Shown piece by piece: positions 22,595-32,505 of a DNA stretch of 64,000 bases (position 1 is its first letter; the number at the start of each line of letters is the position of its first letter). Below the pieces are notes generated by a model, which was not told the origin of the DNA, did no database searches, and saw only the letters and a program-made list of their open reading frames with translations. This DNA comes from Muricea muricata (taxonomy: Eukaryota; Cnidaria; Anthozoa; Malacalcyonacea; Plexauridae): positions 1,550,001 through 1,614,000 of the forward strand of contig OY979719.1 of NCBI GenBank assembly GCA_963855995.1. The letters are read 5' to 3'. The position numbers and the translations under genes are program-made.

Positions 22595-25500
22595 ATTTCC
22601 CGAGAAACATACAACAAATACACAGTAGACTGCTTCGGTATATATCGTAAGCGCCCACGACGAAAACAGACGCAAACTTGTCGTATATTTGCCAAGTGTT
22701 GTACTTCAAATCAGCTAAGCGTCTCAAGACACAATGTATTTGTGTCACATGATCACAGAAAGCGTCAATCACAATACAGCGGAAACGGGTTTTCCCTCGC
22801 AGCCAATCACGTTTGAGCATAATGATTTTAATAACTACTGAGCGCTTGCCTTTGAAATGTTGCGATTTGCCGCCGGGAGGTTTCCATCGATAACTTTGCG
22901 CAAAAACGATAGCTGAAAGAAAAACGTGGTACCACGCCGTTTGAAATTTTCGTTTCTTGATCTTTTTGTACATTTGTATAAGAGCAAACATGGTTGGAAA
23001 ATATTTAGACCAAGATAAAATAACAGAGAAAATCGGAATGACATTCGAAAATCAGCAGTGCACCCTTATCTGGACCCCTCTTATCTGGAGTATCTCGATT
23101 CTCCAACCACAAATGTTGCCAATTCAGGGAATGCAGTCCAAACATACAGCGTAGTTCTTTACTAACTGGGCCTTCGTCGGAAAGTTAATCGTACCTAGAA
23201 TGATTTACAGTGTTTTACTCCGAGAGCGCATGCTTTTCTCCCTCCCCTGTTCTTCCGCTGATGCACGGGTTGTGCATAGATTTACAAATTTATTCATTTA
23301 AACTGCAGCGGATCGGATATGATTACGATTTCAAAATCTTCCTATTTGTTTATTAAGTTTTTTAATGTTTCCTGAGATTTTGAAAACTAAAATTGGATTT
23401 GGTGAGAATTGGATTTCAAGGTGAGGAAAGTCACACATTTACTCATTAGACATTAAGACTTGGGAATTCCACGCTATTGAAATTCTTCGCGGCAAACAGT
23501 TCATGAACAAATGCACTCAATCGATCCCCTCTTCGTACGAAAAAAAAATACGGTTTGTCAGTTAGTAGAAATCAATCACCATGCACTCGCTGCGAAAAAA
23601 GCGAGAGAAATTAATGGAATTATCCATCCGTATTTTGTTTGTATAAACAGATTTCCATGAAGAAATGTGCCGTCCTGAAATTCGGCCTTTATTAAAACGT
23701 GACATGGAACATACCTCCATACTTGAATTCAATATGATCGAACAGACACGATGCAAGTCAAAATATTTTTCGAGAGGCTTGGTAACAAGGAAACATAAGA
23801 CCTTGTATGGTGATTGTGAGAAAATTTGGTGAACGGTTTTCTAAGATTTTGAAGTGTTTCAAAGATTTTCTGAGAACTTTGAGTCATGGAAAGATTTAAT
23901 TTTCTAAGAATATCATTTTTAGGTCAGTAGAAAGCGATGAGTTTCGTATAGTACTGATGTTTCATTGACAACTTGTTAACAGAATTGTGTACGTAGAGCT
24001 GGTTCCCATCTTGCCGACAGGTTATATGGGCCACTTGTTGAGAGCTTCCTTCGGCAGGCAGGCTGGTAAGTTGTTCCAACAACTTGTTATCGTCTTGAAA
24101 AGGCCTAACTACAACCTGTTAACAAGTATTCAGCATTAACCTGCAAAAACTTCGTAGAATCACATATCTTACATTTTTTGATATATCTTATCTCAATGAG
24201 GCATCTTTCTATCAGTGGCGGATCCAGGGTAAGTCAAAATAGATTATAGCAGCTCAATTTTAAATTCAAAATAACTTTATAACAATGTCATAGGTTATCA
24301 ATTTCAAAAGAATAAAATCTAACCAATGAAGTTGCTTTGAATTAAAGGCATTTTAAAATGTAAATATGCCCTGGAATGAGCTGTGGTAATTTATTTTGAC
24401 TTACGCTAGATCCGCCACTGCTTTCTATCACTTTGTTAAACTATCACTTTGAAAGCAGTGTTTGGAGTCATATCAAACATCCAGACTTTAATCTACTTAT
24501 CATCAAACGGTCTACCCTGAAGTTATGATTTTATCCTTTCGGCAGTAATTCTGCGCTGAGTTTAATGAACAGTAATAATAAGGTCATTATATAACTGTAA
24601 TTTTTCGGCAAGTGTAGAAAAAGCCGAGCCCAAAGAAAGAATGAGAATGCACAAAGTCATAAAAGCACCCATAAGATATTTAATGACCGCAATTACTCTT
24701 TGGAGATGAGCCAATCTTCCTTTGACAAGCTTCCTAAATACTCAACGAATGGAAATTAGAACCATTTATGTTAATAATGTCTATGTGTGTAACTGGAACT
24801 GAGAAACACAGGAGTCCGAAGAGTTTTCTCCTTGAGAGATAAATGATAAAGGATTTCCTTGTCGTCTCAGTGTTACCACATGCAAGTAGAGCACCGCAGA
24901 GAAACCAAAAGACACGGGGGTAAAGCCACAAGCAAAAAATGCATTTAAGATTAGCATTTTTATGCTCTTGTACAAAGCAAATCCGCTTTCACATCATAGT
25001 AATGAGATCCAGTTGTTTGTCAAACGCAGACACACGAATTGCAACTCTGTCTCTTCCTTGTTTATCCATTTAATTTCCAGCGCATTTCAACGGTTCATTT
25101 TTGGCCACCCTATTAAAGCTCTGCTTTAATCTTTTGTTAAAGAGTACCAAGATTTCTCGTGACAGACAAAAGCAACATATCATATCGACAAAGATCCGTT
25201 ACACAGAAACCCCGATTGTCATTAAAATGGATTCGTTCTCTTAAGAAGGTTTCTTAAACTCTGATTAATTTTGTCAACACCGCGTGTCTGTGCGATCAGC
25301 TGTTATCGAATCAAATGCCTCGCCTTTACAAAGCGGTCACCCAGAAAAGGGACTTAAATTGTAAAATATTTAAGACGACAGCAACTTGTTGGGGTAATAT
25401 ATTAGCCTGTCTAGGTTGAAGCCGATGGATAACAGCTGAGGTTCCTAAACTGTAGTCGGTGATTCATCAGTTGCACAAAATTGTTTTTTCTAAAGACTTA

Positions 25501-26500
25501 AACTTCTCCATTATGCGGCGTGGTCTAGCCAAATGCTGACCAATGCTCACGAATCACGGTGTGAGAGGCAAAATATTTCTCTGACAGGGAAAACCGAAAT
25601 TAGTTGCCCGCACAAAACCGCTCCCATAAAGAAATAATTAATTGCTTTCTTCTGCAGTTCGTTAGCAAGGTAGTTCTTTGCCCAATCAAACGGGTTCTTC
25701 TAACATAATTCTCTCTTAAGAGGAATTACAACAAGTTTTCGGAAAATATTACAAATCGTATGCGGTTTATGATATCAGTAGTTTCGGTCTGAACTTCGAT
25801 ACAGAATATACTCTTCGGTTCTCTTCGGTTCATAATCCACGGAGTTCGACCAGTTATACCTCATTATAAAATCAAATACAAAACTCCCACAACTTAGGAC
25901 AGATCAACCATAATTTTTTTTGAAATCAAACGGAGAACCAATTTTGTTAAAGTATTCAAAAAACTTAAACGGATTCAAAGCTGTAATAAACTGATAATGA
26001 CAAGAGTTCTGCTTATTTCTGGCCTGTTTTTTTGCCATCACATATGGAAGCATCCACACAAAGACTTTCAAAACCCTCAGTTATAGGAACCTTATTATTC
26101 GCGAACAATATTATTGACAGCTTCCTCTTGGCTCTTCTACCTCGGTTACCATAAATTGTCGATATTTCCGGCGTATCCGGACCCCCCTTGAATATTACAA
26201 TGGTGGCATAATTGTGATAATTTCTGTGGTTATGAGTGAGTGTATGAAAACTTTACAGACGTAACGATATAATATGTATCGCGGCATAAAAACATATTGC
26301 TAAGTTTGATAACCTGATATACAGCTAATTGTGGCCATTTTTCTATCTCTGCACATTCATGCAGATGATAAATAATATGGCCTCCGTTTTTGAACATTTC
26401 TGTAACCGATAATAATAGATATCTAAGCACTGAAGCCCAAATCCTGTCACTTATATGTCTCAATGACATTATGATGGCTTCAGCGCCAGAACCTTCTTGT
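22595..26500. other. Intergenic sequence upstream of the PTK7-type gene
   Basis: Presumed to hold the PTK7-type promoter in its first few hundred bases. No TATA box or coding exon is evident. Apart from the hAT-like element at 24213-24420 and scattered AACAAGTTGTT-type repeat pieces near 24050-24130, nothing was recognised. Confidence 0.4.
24213..24420. mobile_element. hAT-type MITE, 208 bp, with perfect 8-bp target duplication
   Basis: Terminal inverted repeats CAGTGGCGGATCCAG / CTAGATCCGCCACTG are followed inward by GTAAGTCAAAATA / TATTTTGACTTAC. The element is flanked on both sides by CTTTCTAT (24205-24212 and 24421-24428). An 8-bp duplication and CAG-starting ends are typical of the hAT superfamily. 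There is no coding capacity. Confidence 0.93.
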
Positions 26501-26510
26501 AATGCTCAAG

Positions 26511-26953
26511 CATAGATTAAGGATACATAGATGTGCAACTTGGGTATTTCTTGTCTTACGTGGATGGCTTGGGTACGTTATACGCACGCTCATTTCTGGC
26601 AATAGTACACATGCAAGATTTTATAAGGATTAGATAGGGAAATGTCAAACAAACGCAATCGTAAGAAAAATTTCCGCTATATTGCCTTGGTTGACAGAAA
26701 TATACAAAAAAACAAAAAGAAGTTGGCCTGTATATTTTAGGCAAAAAAAGTTATTATGTTTTTGTCTTGGTCGCTTATAAAACCGCAGAGACAATTTTTC
26801 TGTAATACATCTTAATACATCTATATTGAAATCAGTCGAACAAATGTACTTGTAAAAAATGCGTGTGAACATCACGTAGTCGTAGTCCGTGAGACAGCGA
26901 AATCATATAGACGAAGTATCCCCAGTTGCACATCTATGTATCCCTAATCTATG
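26511..26953. mobile_element. 443-bp MITE with CATAGAT ends and 7-bp target duplication
   Basis: Inverted ends CATAGATTAAGGATACATAG continue to ATGTGCAACT and are mirrored at 26924-26953. Flanks are GCTCAAG (left) and GCTCAGG (right), a 7-bp duplication with one difference. Shares its CATAGAT terminus with the element at 29998-30247. Confidence 0.8.
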
Positions 26954-27568
26954 GCTCAGGTCTGAAGCCTGCTGGAAGTGGTAGCGGGACGACAGGTGAT
27001 AACGCTATAACCATCGAACTAGTGATTCTCTCAAACTTTCCAAACACGTTCAAGGACAGATAAAACCAATCTTAAAATTCAACATTTTCAAGTTAAAGTC
27101 GCTTTTTATTTCATGCGATAAATATTCTTGGTGTTATTGCTTTTTGTGACTTTCCATGGCAGTTTTCAACAGTTTCGTAGAGCAGCCCCCAGGTTGACTT
27201 AATTATAGGTCTTACCGTTCAGTCTTTACCTCGGCAATAGTCGCTGAGTAGCAATTTCAGGGCAATTTTGCTACTATATATCATTCATTCATCTTGAAAT
27301 GTTCAGCTATGAGCAGAATATACAAAATGCCCATAGTAGCATAACTGTATAGATGCCGGTGGAAAACCATTCTATTTTGGCAAAAAATGGATAATACAAA
27401 GCAATTGTTTCCATTTTATAGTTTGCAAGTTATCACTTGTGGACTAGTCGTGTGTTTCAAACTGCAGAATGCATGGCTATCGACACTAGTCCATTGATCT
27501 GAATAATACTGGATCACGCATACATATGCCTCAAGTGAAGCCAGCAGAAATGACGAATTTGGAGTACC

Positions 27569-27789
27569 AAGATGGCGGCGATGACTTCAAAATTTTATTA
27601 TGTATGCGCGATCCAGTGCACTAGTCGAGATTTTCCATTGAAGCATGCGTACTTCTATCTTTTCTCAGTGAAAATTTTGTCGCAACAAAATCAGACAAAT
27701 TAAAATGGCGGCGGGTTTTAATTTGACGTTTGCTGTGGAAAGATGATTAAGATAAAGCCCGAAAAAGGATAAAAGGACAAGTTGAACAG
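27569..27789 (+). promoter_or_regulatory. YY1-type promoter and likely non-coding first exon of the orphan gene
   Basis: AAGATGGCGGC at 27569-27579 and AAAATGGCGGC at 27702-27712 resemble the YY1 motif found at animal promoters just downstream of transcription starts. A good splice donor follows (ACAG|GTATGT at 27789/27790). The next strong plus-strand acceptor in front of an open frame is CAG|TTCTC at 30809/30810, 12 bp before the orphan ATG. The link between the two is inferred. Confidence 0.4.
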
Positions 27790-29115
27790 GTATGTTTTTA
27801 TAGCGTTTCAAAAGTCAAATGGTTACCTTTGTTCTGTCTGTCGCGGTTCCTTATTTAGTTAGTTAAACGGCAATTCTTTGACAATATAATACAAGAAATC
27901 CAACAATATTTACGAGCAATCACCTCGTTCACATAATGTATATACTGAATGTACCGTTGTATTATACTTTACATAACTTCTGTTTTTTGAAACAGACAAC
28001 TTTTTTAAGACATTACGTACACACGTCTATACAAAAGCAAGCCTTCGGTGAAATGCGGTTAATAACTGAAGCTTCGCAGTCGGGCATGCAAAGTGTTTCA
28101 TAAGTGAATGATGTTTAGGCAAAACTATAGAACTGTTTTTGCATAAATACACAACTATTATTAGCTGGCATTTGCGCCTGCCTTTTATAATGACATTTTT
28201 TTTCAAGAAGAATACAATTAGACTATTTATTTGACAGCAGACAACCTTTTTTTATAATAAACTTTGTACGCATACATTCGAGTTTCAACTCCTGGTCAAA
28301 TTAATTCAATATGGCGGATTTTAGATAAGGGCGAGAAAAAATGGAGGTTTCTACGATTCTATATCATTATCTATTATTTCTATGATATGCGATTTTCTGT
28401 CTAAGACGTGTTAGTAAGGGGCGACAGTCCATACACAGCATTTCTGGGAAAAGGTGCTAAATATTTTTTAACAACCGACATCTGTCCTACTTTTAGTACA
28501 ATTAACATCAACTCTTCTATTAGTAATAATTTTTTAAGAACTAACAAGGCAGACATAAGTCTGTGATGATTATTACGGATTCGATATAAATAGATTTCCT
28601 TTAGACCATGCTAACGTACTCGACACAATTGTCGTACACGATTTACCGACGATTCTCATTTTGCCGCGTGGAAATAAGTTGTGGAACCAAAATTTTTACT
28701 TTTCGTTTCAATGACGGACACCGCGAAACTGCTGGCAATTTTTTTGCGTGTTTTATGTTTAAAAGCTTCAAAACAAGCGTGACTCCGAAAACTATAGTAA
28801 TATTACAGAATTTAATAACAACTCTCCTAGAAAAAGTGGCAAGAGTTAACGTGACCGCAAAGTGACAAAAACCGTGACCACACGAATCCGGTACCGTGTA
28901 AACGGGGTAATATTACATAACAAAAATAGTGACATAGCCAAGGCGAAGTTCAATCCTTCTGGCGATGATAATCCGACAGCAACATATACGAGAATATTCT
29001 AAATTTTTTTGGCTGTTAATTCCAATATTTGGGTAAAAAATCTTGCTAAAGGTCATGGCCCCCTCGCCTCGAATGACGCAATCCCGGTGGGCTTGTCTCA
29101 TGCCGGCATGTGTAC

Positions 29116-29327
29116 ACAAGAATTCCGGTAATAATTCCGTGTTCTCAGTATGGCGAATATAAATCTTAACCAAGCCCTAACCCAAACTCTAACCCTAACC
29201 AACGTTTTATTTGTCGTATTTTAACTTCGATTGATTGAAGATTTAAAGATTTGATTAGATTTAGGGCTTGCATTAAAATTTAATTTTACGTACTGAGAAC
29301 ACGGAATTACAAGAATTCCACTGATTC
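29116..29327. repeat. Inverted repeat enclosing telomere-like CCCTAA units
   Basis: ATTCCGTGTTCTCAGTA at about 29134-29150 is mirrored by TACTGAGAACACGGAAT at about 29291-29307. Between them near 29174-29200 the plus strand reads GCCCTAACCC and CTCTAACCCTAACC, a degenerate run of telomere-type units. Confidence 0.6.
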
Positions 29328-29997
29328 TTGATTACCTTACACGACAATATCACTTGTTTGCAATGAAATACAATGTATATAGTGAACATAAACTATATTC
29401 TAGGAACCAGACACAATTTATGCTTTGGTATAAAACGGTATATAAAACGCGAAATATCCTTCCAGGCTTGTAAAATCGATTTGCGGTTCGACTCAGTCGT
29501 TGGGTCTTGTCAGTTGGGTTTTGTCAAACATTTTCCGGGAGTTTAAGCAATGACCTAAGGAATGTCTGAGAACAGACTGATTACGGTAAAATAGACCATT
29601 GATAAGGCTTGTTTTTCGACAGTAGCAGATTAGCATGAAAATTACGGATTCGGGAACGACGACAGGAATACCGGATGTCAAAGACGCGGACAAAAACATA
29701 TATAGTTCTCTGGACGTGAATGTTTTGTTCAAAATTATGCCACTTATTTTTGTAAAACTATATAATAGAAAACGAACAATACACATGAAAATTTCACAAC
29801 TTGTCAAGAATGATGTTTTAATAGTGAAAGAGAGTATACACATTGCCTTGATTGAAATTTATGATGCAGCTAGTAGAAATAAATTTTGTATAAACAAGAG
29901 AGAAGTCTCAATGCCAGTGAGTTGCATCCAAAACTGCAAAAGAACTGCTAAAAGAAAATGCAACTTATATTAATCCTCTAAAGTCGTGTAGTTTCAT

Positions 29998-30247
29998 CAT
30001 AGATATTAGAAAAAGGGATGGATTGGCAACTCTTTTGTTATCTATATTTTATCTTCAGTTGAGCACACCGGAAGCAAACATTGCCCAACTTGTATGGTAA
30101 TGCTCATGAACTCAATTTCGTTTATGCGCATAATTACCATAGCGAGTTGTGCAATGTTTGTTTCCGGTTTATTCAAAATAACTGAACCGAAGATCGTGTA
30201 TAGTATTGAATAGCGTTGCCAATCCATTCCCCTTTCTAATATCTATG
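29998..30247. mobile_element. 250-bp MITE with CATAGAT ends and 7-bp target duplication GTTTCAT
   Basis: Inverted ends CATAGATATTAGAAAAAGGG / CCCCTTTCTAATATCTATG continue inward (ATTGGCAAC / GTTGCCAAT). Perfect 7-bp flanks GTTTCAT lie at 29991-29997 and 30248-30254. The shared terminus and duplication length with 26511-26953 define a family. CA-starting ends and 7-8 bp duplications would fit a P-like transposase, which is inference only. Confidence 0.85.
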
Positions 30248-30821
30248 GTTTCATTGCACAGGAACTTAATGAATAATTATGCAAATACTAAGGCTTCAAG
30301 ACACATGTGGCACACACAAGTGACAATGGCTTTCTAAGAAAACAAGTATCTAGGTCATAATAAACCACTCCCCTTCAATGCTAACACTGAGCAAATTTAT
30401 TTGTATATGGCATCAAGAAACCTTACTTAGGACAGCAAATGTTATACGCTTTTTGGCAAGAACAATAATAAAACAACCGATGACAATGAATCAGAGGGGG
30501 GTTTTGGTCTCGAAAAATCGTATGGTATTCGTGCTTGTTCGCGGGAAAGATTATTTCTGATGAATACCATTTGGAAACAATGCACAAAGACATTACTTCA
30601 AAACAATGTAGGCACGTGTAAGTGTTTATACGCCGTTTAATTAGCATCAACAGGTTGTCGTGACTCCTTTATTTGAGTTTTATAACATTGCACATTTGCA
30701 CCACAGACACAGCCGAGTGCAGAACTCCTGATGATTAAAAATCTAGTCGAACGTCGAAAAAATCAGCTCCCATTTACAATTGTTAACTTTCCTGTTATCG
30801 TGTGTGCAGTTCTCACAGAAC

Positions 30822-31970
30822 ATGAAGGAAAACAAATTAATAATGGGTGTTGATCCCGAAGTACTGGCCGTTTGGCGAGACATTATATATGTAGTTTGCA
30901 CATTGATCCAAACCTTATTCGGTACTTGGTTTTTCCATTACTTCTTGGACAAGAGAAAAAGAAAGAAGGATCGAAAGAAAGAGGACAAACAGAGGGAGGA
31001 GGATCGACAGAAAGCAGATGCTGATAATCTCGCAGCAGTTCTTCGCCAAACAGCGTTCGAGGAAGTGGAAAGAATTTTCGACCGTTTCAAGAAAAAAGTA
31101 GTCAAATTGAGAGAAAAGAAAATTACAGATAGATTTTCAGCGTACGATGTTTTAGCATACATGTGTCACCCTGACAATCAGGAAAAATTCGCCACAACGA
31201 ATCAATCGTATGAAATAAAGGAAGTTATGTCAGATGCTGACAGCATAATGAAGTTATTCGCCAATCTCCATCTCACGATATCTTTTTTCAATCATAGAAC
31301 ATGCCCAAAAAACATTAAGAATGAATTTTCAAGTAAAATTGAGGAAATGGGACAAGCAATCTCCCCTTTTGTTTCAGACGCAAGACGAAAAGATATAGTA
31401 TTCGTGCTCGTTTATTTTGGTCAAAAAGGAAATCCTGGTTATAGCCAAATAAACGAGGATGAAATCCCATACATTGAATTCCTTCAGTATGAAGATGGTA
31501 ACATGGATTGCAATATTCCATGCACATATTCAAATCTTCAAAATCTTGAGCACGACGTTCGACGGCGAAAAAGTCAAATCATTGATCAAAAAGATGAAAT
31601 TCAAAAAAATATTCGAATTTTACTGGATGATCACCAAGTCCCGGAACAACAAACTGCTAGTAGCGATCAAATTTATCTACTTCACTTGATAAGAATTGTC
31701 ATGTTGAAAATACACAAAAGAGAGTTGAATGACGATAACATTAGTGAATTCATTGCATATGTTAGAGGAGTTGACTGCCAGTTTGTTGCTGAAGGTTTAA
31801 CTGTACGCCATTCTGAACGTGCAGTGCGTGACATCGAAGCTCTTATTGATCAACTAAAAAATGATCATCAAATTATACTTGGATATGAACAAACACCTGA
31901 ATTTCTAAAAAACACAGCAAAAGAAATTAGGAAATTTATTAAAGATCGACTTCCAAGAACACAAACATAG
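30822..31970 (+). CDS. Unrecognised membrane-anchored protein with charged helical segment (382 aa)
   Basis: A single uninterrupted frame from ATG 30822 to TAG 31970. The start was chosen because a strong acceptor (GTGTGTGCAG) ends at 30809, so the frame upstream of it is probably intron. A hydrophobic segment at about residues 15-40 (VWRDIIYVVCTLIQTLFGTW) should form one membrane helix. It is followed by a very basic and acidic stretch (KRKRKKDRKKEDKQREEDRQ) likely to be helical or coiled coil and cytosolic. The remaining 300 residues look globular and mostly helical, with a second charged segment (HDVRRRKSQIIDQKDEIQKN) in the middle. I recognise no catalytic motif or known domain. It is the only intronless coding frame of its size here, so a retrogene or a lineage-restricted gene is possible. 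It faces DDX24 tail to tail, 535 bp away. Confidence 0.75.
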   Translation: MKENKLIMGVDPEVLAVWRDIIYVVCTLIQTLFGTWFFHYFLDKRKRKKDRKKEDKQREEDRQKADADNLAAVLRQTAFEEVERIFDRFKKKVVKLREKKITDRFSAYDVLAYMCHPDNQEKFATTNQSYEIKEVMSDADSIMKLFANLHLTISFFNHRTCPKNIKNEFSSKIEEMGQAISPFVSDARRKDIVFVLVYFGQKGNPGYSQINEDEIPYIEFLQYEDGNMDCNIPCTYSNLQNLEHDVRRRKSQIIDQKDEIQKNIRILLDDHQVPEQQTASSDQIYLLHLIRIVMLKIHKRELNDDNISEFIAYVRGVDCQFVAEGLTVRHSERAVRDIEALIDQLKNDHQIILGYEQTPEFLKNTAKEIRKFIKDRLPRTQT

Positions 31971-32505
31971 TTATATGTGTTAAATTCATTTGGACTATCT
32001 ATATACGTATGATAATGGTACAAACATATCGTAAACATCAACCTATCTTAAACCTCTACGCCTCTACCCATTTTTACTTTATACAATTGCAATTCAGTGG
32101 CCACAGACTGAAAGAAAGCCTTGTAGTGACACAACTTTCAAATTTATTGTATTCGTAATGTAGAACAATACGTTCCACTATCGAACAGAATTACACATAA
32201 TAATTGGGACTTTTCGGTGGGGGTATAAATTTAGCTTTTAATACGAGTCAGACAAGCAAGCCCGGCTAATTCCACCATATTTAAAATTACATTCATTCTA
32301 AGTTCGACCTTGTATTCCAAGTTGCAATAATTGCCTAAAGCAAGGTGAACTTAAAAGGAGATTTAATTACAAAATTTCTACAGCATACACAAAGCAACAA
32401 GTTTCTACAGTTGCACAAAGCAACCGGATGTCAAAAGATAAACAGGAAGAACGGAATTTTAAAGCTACGAAAGCAGAAATGTATTCTACACAATTTGCGA
32501 ATTTC
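31971..32505. other. Shared 3' spacer between the orphan gene and DDX24
   Basis: Presumably both 3' UTRs. The minus strand carries AATAAA near 32136-32141, a candidate DDX24 polyadenylation signal. No clear AATAAA was seen for the plus-strand gene inside this gap. Confidence 0.5.
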
